64,000 nucleotides of DNA from Nephrocerus scutellatus (lineage: Eukaryota; Arthropoda; Insecta; Diptera; Pipunculidae): NCBI GenBank assembly GCA_947095585.1, contig OX352761.1:26565777-26629776 (forward strand). Direction: 5' to 3'. The notes under the pieces were generated by a model. The model was not told the DNA's origin and ran no database searches. It saw only the letters and a list, made by a program, of their open reading frames with translations. Each line of letters opens with the position of its first letter. The first letter of the stretch is position 1. Below are positions 44,285 through 54,945 of the stretch, piece by piece. The position numbers were made by a program, and so were the translations under genes.

Positions 44285-45395
44285 CCTGCCAATCCAATCA
44301 TTATCATCATCTTTGACTCTACAACCAGGGTACGGTCCTGGCCTCCCTCAAAAAGTTTATCCACAGGTCACTATTTTGAGCCGATGTCATCCAGTTTTGC
44401 CTCCCTAAACTCTGAGCGTCCTGGTCTACGCCATTTTTCCAGCGTAGGCTTGGCCGGCCTCGCTGTCGTGTACTATAAATCCTACCGCAAAGGACTTTCC
44501 GAGCAGGATCCTCTTCGCTCATGCAAGCTAGGTGTCCTGCCCACCGGAGCCTACCGAGCTTAATTCTCTTCACGATGTCGACATCGCGGTAATGCTGGTA
44601 GATCTCATCATTATAGAGCCTCCAGAATCGTCCTTCCTCATATACGGGGCCAACAATTCTTCGTAAGACTTTGCTCTCGGACGCGGCTAAGAGGTCAGAA
44701 TGCTTTTTGCTAAGTACCCAAGCCTCGGGTCCATATGTAAGTACTGGTACGACCATTGTCTTATATACCAGGAGCTTAGATCTTTTGGTTAAGTTCCTGT
44801 CTTGGCAGACTATAGTAGGCTTTGTTGGCTTTATGCAACCGTGCGCGTATTTCTGGTTCCATGCTGTTATCGGCTGCTACAGTTGACCCGAGGATTTCTC
44901 TACTTCCAATTCGCGCTCCACTATTTTAATTGCGGGACCAATGTTGGATCTTCTAGTCGTAGACGTGGCCACCATGTACTTTGTTTTTCTCTCATTTATG
45001 TGCAGCCCCAGATTTCGTGCCGCCTGCTCGATCTGGATGAAAGCTTCCTGTACAGCTCTTCGGCTTCTACCAACGATGTCAATATCGTCTGCGTAAGTCA
45101 GTATCTGAATGGACTTATAGAGGATTGTTCCTCTCGCCGTTACGTCAGAGTCGTCGCGCAACGACCAAATTATTGCTTGCTGCCATCTCTATGACTCGTT
45201 GTCCATTGTCATTAGTGTTCTCGTGTTAGCTATGGGTGCCAATGTACTGCCTGAATATTGGCTCCCTTCCTATTTTAGCATTCATATCCATGATTTGTAC
45301 ATCATACTGAGGGCAGGCATGGAGTTAACGTTCGACTGATTCAAAGAATTCTTCTTCTTCATCATCTGGGGAATCCTCAGTAGTAGCATCAGTTT
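44285..45395 (-). mobile_element. RTE-A retrotransposon, endonuclease fused to RT by deletion
   Basis: The minus strand runs from endonuclease sequence (DSPDDEEEEFFESVER, then CPQYDVQIMDMNAKIGRE) to VVAR near 45165. It then jumps into the RT at DDSDVTARGTILYKSIQILT with an intact YADDIDIVG (about 45090), so roughly the RT N-terminal half and the linker are gone. It continues RAARNLGLHINERKTKYMVA and, from 44756, an open frame VPVLTYGPEAWVLSKKHSDL to LRWKNGVDQDAQSLGRQNWM. The 3' end is GAGTCAAAGATGATGATAAT at about 44288-44320. It is one of the better preserved C-termini. Confidence 0.8.
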
Positions 45396-47304
45396 GATGA
45401 TCATGTTGTCTGAGAGCTCAGGTCGGCAAAGAATGGTTTGCCCAAGTGCGGAGTATGGACCATGAAAGTGCCGGACATCTGCAAAGTCAGTGGATGAGAG
45501 TTTTTTTCTTATTTATCTCAGCAGCTCCTGCAAAAGGTGTTATGCAGTATACTTAGCATAGCTTGACCCGTACTGATAGCCACAACTCTGACAATATCCT
45601 TACGAGATCTTTATATCAACTCGGTGGTTTTTCTTCTATTGTAGTAGGGCCATAAAGTTTTTGATATGGTGCCGTTAGCCACGTTGCTCCAGCTTAGTCC
45701 TGACATAGTAGTCCAAAAGGAGAGAATTTGTTCTTTGACTGAGGTTACTGGGCGGTCACCTATTTCCATTTAGTCAGTGTACCCTCTATGTTACTGTGAT
45801 CCGGCACCCAGTACTGTTAAACAAGAATCTAATGGCAATTCTTACTGTACCTGAAAACTTCTCATCGATAAAAATAAAAAGCTCCTGATAAGCTATCTTA
45901 ATAGGGCTAACTTACACCCCACAAATTACCTACCTATAGTGAACCAAAAATGCTTATGAGGTAATAAAAAAAGATGGAAGTGAAAGTCTTTCAAAAAAAC
46001 TTGTAGCTCGTTCTCAAGGCAATCAATAGGGCAATTAATAAAAAGATGGCAGTGGTAACACTGGTTGGCAATCACGCCCTCTTTGCTTTTATAAGAGGCA
46101 GCATTAGTATCTCACTTAATGGTTATGAGGTAGATTACTAATTGTGGTGGTGCCGTATACTTAAGCCTTGTTAGAGACTTTGTTGCACTTATTATTTATT
46201 GTCAAATACTATTTCCATTGCTAAGAATGTAAGACCTACTTATGTACTCGGTATATACGCACACGCCCCACTTATCGTTAGGTCGTCAAAACAGCAATGC
46301 TCAGATACCGGTAGTGTTTATTTTCTTTGCACTATTTTTGCTCTAATTTATTTTTAAATAAACCCAACAAACAATTAGTAAAAAGTAAAATGTAAACAAT
46401 CACTTGTCGTATAAATAAATAAATTATCTCACTGCAGTGGTTCGTTCATTCGGTTCATTGATCTACTCTCGCAATGTACACGAATATGACGTATACTCAA
46501 GTTGTATTATTTGAATTTTTGTTGTTGTTGTTGTTATTATTTAATTTTCGTACAGTGCCAGTCTCACAGTCAGATACACACAGTCAGTACCTACATATCT
46601 GTATCTGGCAAGTATAAACAGTGATCCGAACAACTACTGTTATATGCAATCGTCGCGTATACATAATGTTTGAACTTGATTCGCTTTCATTCATAAAATT
46701 CACCCAGCACTATACCCAGTATGGTTGATTGTAATAAAAACTACGAGACTCGACTTGCGTATATGCATGCCAGTGACTGTGCCAGTGCCAGCCTGAAATA
46801 AAATCGAAAAATAAAACTTAAACGCATCGTCGCAGATACATGTGAAAATGCATAAAGATACAAAATAAAGATAGAAAGTATAAAAAAGCAATATTTCTAT
46901 TTAATGCGAGTACTCGTATATATTTGTTTGCAAGATAGAAAAGAGTAATTCCCCGCTTGTGACGTTTTCGCCGGGAAGCCAAGACGGACGGGGACAATAT
47001 CTATATCTACTCGTGTTCAGCTGATCGCAGTTTAATATGCATTTTCACAACAACAACCTGTGCGAGTGTGTTTCTTGTTGGCTTGCTACAAGTTATATAT
47101 TTGTTTGACATCGTGATGTACGTTTGGTATTCGGTATGCGCCAATTTGTGCTACCGACAAATGCGATACGAGGCTTGCATCTATAGATATACACGTTCAC
47201 GAGCTTCTCTTTGCGGTATTTACTAGAATTGTAACTCAGACGATTAGGCTATACTCTCTAGCTTTTAAGATACATTTGTTTTTACCTGTTTTTCCGATGA
47301 TGTT
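45396..47304. other. Unassigned sequence
   Basis: 45396-45900 may contain old retrotransposon leader sequence but gives no motif I can name. 46000-47300 looks like single-copy fly DNA with (TTG)n at about 46518 and several ACTCGTA motifs. Confidence 0.4.
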
Positions 47305-47351
47305 TTGCAAGATTAAAATGTCAATATGATTTTGACATTTTAATCTTGCAA
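47305..47351. repeat. Perfect 20-bp inverted repeat with 7-base loop
   Basis: TTGCAAGATTAAAATGTCAA at 47305-47324 and its exact complement at 47332-47351, separated by TATGATT. It could form a stable cruciform or RNA hairpin. No transposon end or poly-T terminator is attached. Confidence 0.9.
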
Positions 47352-47904
47352 TATGTCAACAGTAGTTGTAGAGCCATTGAATGGTCGAGCGAAGCAGTGC
47401 ATCTCATTCTAATCTTTTTGGGGAGATTTCATTCATTTGTTTGAGCATTCATTGGATGAGAAAAACTCGTTTTTAAGTACTGAAAAGTGTATAGATACTC
47501 GTATGTCATTTAACTAGAATACTAGATCTACCGTAAGCATTGTACAAGAACAGTAGAAGCTTATTTTCACATTAAGTCGTTAATACAGCGTATTATGCAG
47601 TTAGATATTCTAGTTTGACATGCCTCCATTTTAGTTAGTTAGTTAGAAGTAAGTCTTGTCAGTGGATTAATTTAGGGTGGACTTAGCATACTTTATATAA
47701 ATCGATATTCTACAAATTTCCAACTCCAAATAGGCATTACTAGTCAAAAATCGTATTGAATGGTGAAGCGCATTTTCATAGAAATATTATTCTTTTCCTC
47801 TATTATGTGGTCAGCCATCGGCAGAATGTTTCCCCAGAAGGAAGTCTCCAGTCAGTATCCACAACCGTTTTTAGTTCACCTCTTTGTAGAGAGATTAGCG
47901 CTAT
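47352..47904. other. Unassigned sequence
   Basis: No recognisable feature. Confidence 0.4.
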
Positions 47905-48196
47905 TGACCAAACTCAAAACCTTCGTTATAGAAAGCCCAACTGTACGCATACTAGTGCTGTAAACCAATCCCAAACGCGTCTGTGTTTGTGGGATGTGAA
48001 TACAGTGTACAAAAAGTAAGCAATCGGAAAGAGTGAGAAACGTAAGATGGTGTAGTGGGAAACAGAAAAATTCTATACGGATTTTGATCATCAGTTGATT
48101 ATCAATACATAAACATTTGGGATTTTTCTAAGCATGTATCTGTGTATCATCGGAACAGTTGGGCTTTCTGTAGAGAACGTTTTGAGCAAACTTGTC
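47905..48196. repeat. Imperfect inverted repeat pair, about 38-bp arms
   Basis: TTCGTTATAGAAAGCCCAAC near 47925 and GTTGGGCTTTCTGTAGAGAA near 48160 are inverted counterparts, continued by CAAACTCAAAAC and GTTTTGAGCAAACTT. The right arm overlaps an I/LOA remnant, so this may be two facing pieces of one retrotransposon. Confidence 0.5.
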
Positions 48197-48590
48197 TTGA
48201 TATATTGCAAGTGTAGGTGTTTTACCTGACTGAGGGTGCCGCAAATTACACCCCACAGGTGTAAGGTTTGTTTATAGTGGTTGTTGCATACTTTCGAAGC
48301 ATAAGTTTAGTGTCACAATATCAGCTTTTTTCGATAGTAGCTGGAGAGTCGTATCGCATCTAGCTTGCTCGTCCGCTCTGCAATTCCCTGCCACATCCGA
48401 GTGTCCCAAATTATCAGTATGTTGAACTGTTCACTCAACTCCTTAATGAAGAACAGCTCGACGCCACTTTTGATGTCAGTGAGACGGCTTCAAATGACCT
48501 TATAGCCGCTTGAGTGTCCACATAAATAATAATCTCTTTTCAAGAAAATACACTATGCTTTCGGTAATCCCCAATCAGCCTGTTATGTTA
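48120..48590 (-). mobile_element. I/LOA-type retrotransposon, RNase H remnant
   Basis: Across three frames the minus strand reads DTQAAIRSFEAVSLTSKVAS (from about 48510), LLKELSEQFNILIIW, then VPGHSDVAGN-like and CRADELA-like segments. KKADIVTLNLC follows at about 48310. This is the second half of the RNase H domain, with the D-(S/T)-QAA Asp and the ADELA Asp. It matches the corresponding part of the element at 3125-4795 but is more decayed. Confidence 0.55.
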
Positions 48591-48634
48591 TTCGCTGCGC
48601 TGATCAGGGAGGCAGAAAAATGTTGGTGAGAGGC

Positions 48635-48715
48635 CAATAATATCGCACGTAAAAATTTTTAATACGAAACCCGTCGGAAGGCCAGGACGTAAAGCCAAAT
48701 ATGATAATGATGATT
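48635..48715 (+). mobile_element. Miniature RTE-A derivative: leader joined to 3' end
   Basis: GAGGCCAATAATATCGCACG then TAAAAATTTTTAATACGAAACCC equals the RTE-A leader at 10263-10302. It is followed at once by GGAAGGCCAGGACGTAAAGC and CAAATATGATAATGATGATT, the RTE-A 3' end and tail. The whole coding region is missing. Confidence 0.6.
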
Positions 48716-48934
48716 ATTCTTCAATTACGGCTGACCTAACACAAATTTCTAATGATCTGAATTTTAAGACGATATCCATTGAAGCATCGCCAAGCTCTGG
48801 CCGGCCATTCTTGTCTGCGCTGTACTTCTCCGAAACTCCAAAACTATCTAGGACTCACCTTTACAGCTTCAAAATGTGTGATGCGCTTTTCAGTCTGCGA
48901 ATTTATTGTTGATCGTATTTTTTCAGAAGCGCCA

Positions 48935-49375
48935 AATTCGCGCTCCGCTAGAGTAGTGCAACCTTAAGCTATCTCGGGTCAATTGTAACAGCGCATGGAA
49001 CCAGAAATACGCGCAATTCCTACTATATTAGCCTGTGAAGACTCTTTAAATCCAGAAATTAAATAATGACATCTAAGCTACGGTGTATAAGACAATTGTC
49101 ATACCAGTACTTACATATGGATCCGATACTTGGGTGTTTAACAAAAATCACTCTGACCTGTTAGTCGCGTTCGAGAGAAACATCTTACGGGGAATTGTTA
49201 GCCTGTTGTTTAAAAAGTTCGTCTAAAAACTCGGGACCGATTAAGAGTTCAAGATCAGCGCCGGATGCCGGGCATAAGACAATGGACATGACAATGGCAC
49301 TTACATGTGGATCCGACACTTGGATGTTTAACAAAAAGCACTCATAATCGGGACTGGTGGAGAGTTCTTTGCAAA
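48935..49375 (+). mobile_element. RTE-A fragment with internal tandem duplication
   Basis: Segments of the C-terminal half (YLGSIVTAHGTRNTRNSYYI, TYGSDTWVFNKNHSDL, ERNILRGIV) occur. The block GACAATTGTCATACCAGTACTTACATATGGATCC at 49091-49124 is repeated at 49269-49313 with CTTACATGTGGATCCGACACTTGG. AATCGGGACTGGTGGAGAGTTCTTTG then represents the end. The duplication is local and old. Confidence 0.65.
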
Positions 49376-49744
49376 TGATGAATGCAGGGAGAAGTTACTT
49401 GAAATTCGAATTCTTAAAGTTGGAACAAAATGGAGGCAGAACAAAAGAACTATTTAACCATTTGAGTTTGATTAAAAAATTAAATCCGCAAAGAAGGGGA
49501 GTAACTTCAATGTCGGGCCTTTTGAATCGCGTTTTACGAAACTAGCTGTTCTCGGGCACTTCACTAACGGCACAAATGAGCCGCCGCCTTCCTCTTACCA
49601 TCCTGGTAGCTGATATTAACATTTTACATATTCTATAATCTATATAAACTATATAAGCCTATACTCAAAAAATACAACAAAAATTACTTCACAACACTGT
49701 TTGTGTCATACAAAAACTCTATGAAACTCAATGGCAGCCAAGTT
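49376..49744. other. Unassigned sequence
   Basis: No recognisable feature. Confidence 0.4.
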
Positions 49745-51060
49745 CTAGGCTTGGCCGGCCTCGCTGTCGTGTTCCATAAATCCTACCGCAAAGGACTTCC
49801 CGAGCAGGATCCTCTTCGCTCATGCGAGCTAGGTGTACTGCCCACCGGAGACTACCGAGCTTAATTCTCTTCGTTCGTAGATCTCATCATTATAGAATCT
49901 CCGAAAGCGTCCTTTCTCACATACGGGGCCAACAATTCTCTGTAAGACTTTTCTCTTGAACGCAGATGTGGACCGCATATGCATTGTCTTACTCGCATTT
50001 ATGTGCAGCCCCAGATTTTGCGCCGCCCGCTCGATCAAAACGTAAGCTTCGGGTACAGCTCTTTCGTTTCTACCAACGATGTCGATGTCGTCTGCGTAAG
50101 CCAGTGTCTGAATGGACTTATAGAGGATTGTCTTACCGTTCGTCAGAGTCTCGGATCACTTTCTTCAAGGCCAGTTTGAAGAGGAGGCAGGCTAGTCCAA
50201 CCCCTTGTCGGAGCCCGTTATCGATGTTGAATGGGCTGGATAGTGATCAGGATATTGGTTTACTTGGCTTATAACATTGGTAATGGTCAACCTACATACC
50301 TGTGTCAGTTTATTTACGATGCCGAATTCTTTAATAGCTTTAGAAAGTTCTACTCTGGCTATGCTATCATAGGCGGCTTTAAAGTCTATTTAAAGATGTG
50401 GTAGTGAGTTTTGAAACTCTAGACATTCTGCCTAATGGTGTAAATCTGATCAGTTGCCTGGGATGAAGCCACACTGGTATGGACCAATGATGACTTTGGC
50501 GTATGGGGCTATCCTGTCTTGAAGGGGAGAGGAGAAAATCTCATACGCGGTAACAAACTACGTTATCCTTTCTTATGTATGGGGCACAGGATGCCTCTTC
50601 GCCAGTCTTATGGCAACGCTTTATCCTCCCATACCTGCACTATTGATGATGCAATCCGCGCTCGGAGCACCATACCAACCTCGGTACGTTTGTACCGTCA
50701 TCAGGTTCGGATTGTGGTGGCGATTTATCAAGACGTGGTCTATCTGGTTGCGATACCCAGGTGGCTTTGTGGATATTTTTCTGCGCAAACGTTGTACGCG
50801 CAACGACCAAATTATTGTTTGCTGCCATCTCTATGACTAGTTGTCCATTGTCATTAGTGTTTTCGTTAAAGCTTTGCGTGTCAATGTACTGCCTGAATAC
50901 TCCCTACCTATTTTTGCAGAATGATTTTTACATTATACTGAGGGCAGGCATGGAGATCCCGTTCGACTGATTCAAAGAATTCTTCTTTTTCATTATCTGA
51001 GGAATGCTCTGTAGGTGCGTGAACGTTTATGAGGCTTATGTTTTTACATCTGCTCCGCAC
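49745..51060 (-). mobile_element. RTE-A retrotransposon, internally deleted mosaic
   Basis: The minus strand starts in the endonuclease at 51060 (RVRSRC, INVHAPTEHSSDNEKEEFFE, CPQYNVKII), goes on with NNLVVARTTFAQKNIHKATW and the DHVL(I/L)..HHNPN region, then NVPRLVW. It jumps to the RT (VQVWED.ALP.DW, PIHKKG, a GFIPGQ.TDQ-like segment), reads NGLRQGVGLACLLFKLALKK and VIRDSDE, lacks a readable YADD, and ends with EERRIKLGSLRWAVHLARMS and RQRGRPSL at 49745. It has at least three deletions relative to the combined copies. It truncates within about 60 bases of a plus-strand SINE. Confidence 0.75.
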
Positions 51061-51120
51061 GCGAAGGGTTTTTATATATTTATCTAGTTGAGCATATCAT
51101 TTTTAAACTGAATATTCCTT

Positions 51121-51449
51121 TGCGCCGTGGCTCAGTGGAAATGCTTATAGCTACTGAGCAGGAAGTTCGAGGTTCAAATCCCAGTAACGCCAAAAGTATT
51201 TTTCACGGTGTCCCACCTCTAGCGAATAGGTGACAAACGTTCCGCGAGTAATAACTTGTCACGGAAAGCTTCTCAATTCCGGCCTTAAATTGTAGGTCCC
51301 TTCCATTTGTTTTCAAAAAAATATACATGCGCAACACAAATGGTCGCGAGAAGCTAGGCCTTGGACCGCAATGGTCTGTCGCGGCACTTTCCATTTAAAT
51401 TTGGTAGTGATCGGGCTGCGGGATCGGGAATATTATTATTATAATATTA
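51121..51449 (+). mobile_element. SINE-1 copy carrying a TRE segment before its tail
   Basis: The head has TGGCTCAGTGG at 51128-51138 and a B box with one change (GGTTCAAATCC). The full body follows, up to GGTCTGTCGCG at 51373-51383. Then comes GCACTTTCCATTTAAATTTG, GTAGTGATCGGGCTGCGGGA and TCGGG, a piece of the TRE monomer. Only after it comes the (ATT)n tail (51429-51446). Copies at 25135 and 61128 have the tail directly after the body. Confidence 0.85.
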
Positions 51450-53349
51450 GGAAATATTAAAATGTATGAACATATCAATCTATTGAAAACAAGAACTTCT
51501 CTACATTAAAATAGCTGTAACCTTCTGCAACCTTCTGTAACAGTTTGTCTTCTCAATCCAGTGGTTACGTTTTCTTACAAGCCCACCCTATCGTCCAATA
51601 TATTCCATTAATATGCATAAAACTGAAAGGAGATTATTTCATATAAACTGTAAAAAAAATATAATAACAAAATATAGGAAATAGAAGTCGACACAAGTAG
51701 AAGTATCTAAATATAAATACTATGTGTATGTATAGTTGCATCGCAATTTTCCTCCTTTCTTTTTTTCTCCATTCTCTGTGTGATTCATTGCGATTCCAAT
51801 TGATTCATTCAAAAGTATCATTTATAAAAGAAAAAATCTATACAATGCATATAGCTCGACACCTACCTACACCTGACCTACACATACCGCGCGCAGATAC
51901 TCTTTTGCAATAGAATCTAACAGATGCACGATACGAGTATCCAAGTATATACATACATATCTACGCCGCTATATACACGATTATAATTATGAAGTCAGAT
52001 ACAGTAGTAGTAGAGTACATCCAGACACCGAGAAGGATGAGGAGTTTAATTGAACAATTTCAATTCTCAGATAATCGCGTATACAAGAAGCCTGGCTTAC
52101 GGCATGATGACATGAAAACTATACGACTGGCAGGGCTCAGGTGGTGGTGGTTCGCGGATGTGGCAACACAACTCAACAGCAGCTCAGCACACACCATCGC
52201 ACAACCAGCACCACACTAGCGCACAAATATTAATGGGAAATGTGTGTTGTCTGCTTGAATTGTGAATTAACTTTTGGATAGTCATAGTCATAGGATAGAT
52301 AGACGGAGGAGCGATACATATTTATTACTCGCGTGGAATAGTTTCGATTGTGATTGGATTGGATTTGATCAGGAGTGCCGTGGAGAATGAGGAAAACTAC
52401 AATTGTGGCTAAGTGCACCGCGCGAGTAAATTACCCAGAGTGTTGTTGCCACTGTTGTTGTGTTGTTTCGTTGTTTGTTACACTCAAATGTTGTTGATTA
52501 AGAAGTTGGTAGTAGCGCAGCAGCCAGCCAGTCAGCTAAACAACCATAGTCCAAGCATCGAGCCATAGTCTCAACTAGAGCTAGCAGCCAGTTACTTGTA
52601 GTTAGATATATGCGAGATGACCTTGAGCTTATGTATACGACGAGTACATATGCATATTTGTATCTTCTACAGCCTGACGAGATTTTTGTGTATAAATGTA
52701 TGCTTCGATCACATAAAATACATATACAATACAGTGTATCTGTGTGAGCCTGCATCTGTACTGTATTATCAACATGAGATGATATTCGTTTTATAACTGC
52801 ACTGTGGACCGAAATTGTTGTGTTTTGTGGTCTTAAGCTTTTGCTTTTTATTCTCTCGTCTCGTTGAGGGGATTTTTTTCCGGTTGATTTTTGTTTGTTG
52901 TGACAGATGACAGCAATAAAAAATGTTTAACAAAATTCTGACATTGAAAAGGCCAAAAATGACTTCACTTTGACGTTATAATTAATTAGAGACAATGTTT
53001 CATAGTTAACACAGGACTAACTTTAATCTGTATGTGTAAAAATGCGGATTTAGTTAAATGCTCGTAAAACGAAATGCACAAAACGAATGACACCTTCGAT
53101 TTATTAATTACTTTGACTTGAATCAAGAGAACCACAAAAATGCATAATTAATGTGCGCAGCTGTAGATGTCCTACTTATCACTTTTCAGTTCTTGTGACG
53201 CTGAAATCATATATGTATATTGAAAATACCATACCTTTTCTCATCTTGCGAAAAACCTAAAAAGCTGGGATAACCTGAAATGAAAGTGAAATGAAAAAAT
53301 TTCTCGAACATTTTATCATTGTGAGCTGAAAATTACTCATCTCTTTAAA
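51450..53349. other. Unassigned, likely single-copy sequence
   Basis: No gene or repeat family recognised; several ACGAGTA motifs and short AT-rich tracts. Confidence 0.4.
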
Positions 53350-54309
53350 CGAAGGCAGTTTGATAAGTCAGTGACTTTTTTAATTTCCAGCGCAGTAACT
53401 TTATTTACAACACCTGCTCCTGTCAACTGCCATCTATTAATAGACTACTGTCAAATTTTAAGCAACGGTTGCGCTTATAGACTAATTTTTGTTAAAAATT
53501 ACGAGGTTGTCTGCTTTCAATGACTATGCGTCATTTAGTTTGTGTTTGACAGCCATTGAAATCAGACAACCTCGTAATTTTTAACGAAAATTAGACCATA
53601 AGCGAAACAGTGTGACCACTTCAATGGGGTGTTTCCCGATCTTCAGCCGCAATCCGAACGAGTTTTTGCGCCGTTTCGTAACCGTTGAGGAAACGTGGAT
53701 CCATCAGAACACACCAGAGACCAAGGAACAATCGAGACAGTAGGTATCTCCGGGTGAACATGAGCCAAAGAAGGTGAAGGATGGTCTGTGGGCCAACAGG
53801 GTCATGCACGCGGGGTCATTCTCATCGATTAGCTTGAAAAGGGTAAAATGATCATCGGTGAATATTATTCAGAGCTTTTGGACAGATTCCATATTGATTT
53901 GAAGCAAAAACGACCGCATTTAGCGAAGAAAAAAGTGCTGTTCCATCAAGACAATGCACGGGTGCACACGTGTGTAGTCACCATAGCAAAAATCCATAAA
54001 TTTGGCAACGAACTGCTACTCCATCCAGCATATTCTCCAGATTTACCCCTTTGCGACTATTTCCTGTTTCCAAACCTGAAGAAATGTCTGGGCGGCAAGT
54101 GTTTTGGGTCTAACGAATAGGTCATCAATGAAACAAACGCTTATTTTGAGGGCCTTGAGAAGACCTATTATTTGGATGGAATAAAAAATTGGAAAAACGC
54201 TGGACTAAATGTATCGAGCTTAAAGAAGACTATGTAAAGAAATAAAACGCTTTTTTGCCCAAAAAATACCTTTTATTCAAAAAGTCACTGCTTTATCAAA
54301 CTGCCCTTG
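53350..54309 (+). mobile_element. Mariner (DD34D) transposon, decayed, 960 bp
   Basis: The ends are inverted, (A/G)AGGCAGTTTGATAA with CAGTGACTTTTT on both sides, and the right flank is TA while the left flank is AA. The transposase reads FLRRFVTVEETWIHQNTPET, where the family has VDETW, so the first catalytic Asp is Glu. It then shows the GKMIIGEYYSELLDRF block, KRPHLAKKKVLFHQDNARVH (second Asp), LLLHPAYSPDLPLCDYFLFP (third Asp), LKKCLGGKCFGSNE and the INETNAYFEGLEKTYYLDGI end. The N-terminal DNA-binding third is missing, replaced by a hairpin MITE at 53472-53604. Stops at 53741, 53835 and 54118 also break the frame. Confidence 0.85.
53472..53604. mobile_element. Hairpin MITE nested in the mariner
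   Basis: Arms of about 50 bases: CGCTTATAGACTAATTTTTG, then TTAAAAATTACGAGGTTGTC and TG..TTTCAATG, are repeated inverted at the right (CATTGAAATCAGACAACCTC to CATAAGCG). They surround a loop of about 30 bases. With looser matching the arms extend outwards to about 53465 and 53612. I see no clear target duplication. It encodes nothing. Confidence 0.75.
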
Positions 54310-54479
54310 TACCATTTTTGTGACAGTTGACAAAAAAGGCAAGTTTTTGACTTGTCAGCTGTCACGTTTAATTTAATTAAGAATGCCGTCAGGAAGTTGA
54401 AAAGATTTCTCAACTATTTATTTGTAAGCTCGATATATGACATGTATTGTCATTTATGTATGAAAATGACTTATTTATC

Positions 54480-54945
54480 GTTTACATAGACCGGGGTTGT
54501 CGGTGTCCAGGCCTGGCCTATATCTCTCCACCTATCTCGAGTACAGCAGCTTGGATTTTATGATTAAATTCCTGGTCGTATTTCTTGTTCCATGCTGATA
54601 TCGACTGCTACGAGATAATTAAAGGAATAGCATTATCATATTTGGCTCTACAACCGGTGTCCGGTCCTGGCCTCCGGTGAAAAATCTCTCCACCGGACCC
54701 GATTTTGAGCGGATGTCATCCAGTTTGGCATCCCTAAACTCTGGGTGTCCTGGTCCACGTCATCCTTCCAGCATAGGCTTGGCCGGCCTCGCTGTTGTGT
54801 TCCATAAATCCTACCGCAAAGGACTTTCTGAGCAGGATCATCTTCGCTGATGCGAGCTACGTGACCGGACCCTGGAGCCTACCGAGCTTAATTCTCTTCA
54901 CGATGTCGACATCGCGGCAACGCTCGTAGATCTCACTCCCGCGGT
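54480..54945 (-). mobile_element. RTE-A retrotransposon, two 3' pieces
   Basis: At 54540-54610 the minus strand has the GTAGCAGTCGATATCAGCAT and GGAATTTAATCATAAAATCC segments (AADS...EPEIR region). At 54625-54945 lies the C-terminus: EIYERCRDVDIVKRIKLGRL, then a short gap, RKVLCGRIYGTQQRGRPSLC and the DIRSKSGPVERFFTGGQDRT-like end. It finishes in the tail segment GTAGAGCCAAATATGATAAT. The right side is cut by the RTE-B leader. Confidence 0.72.
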
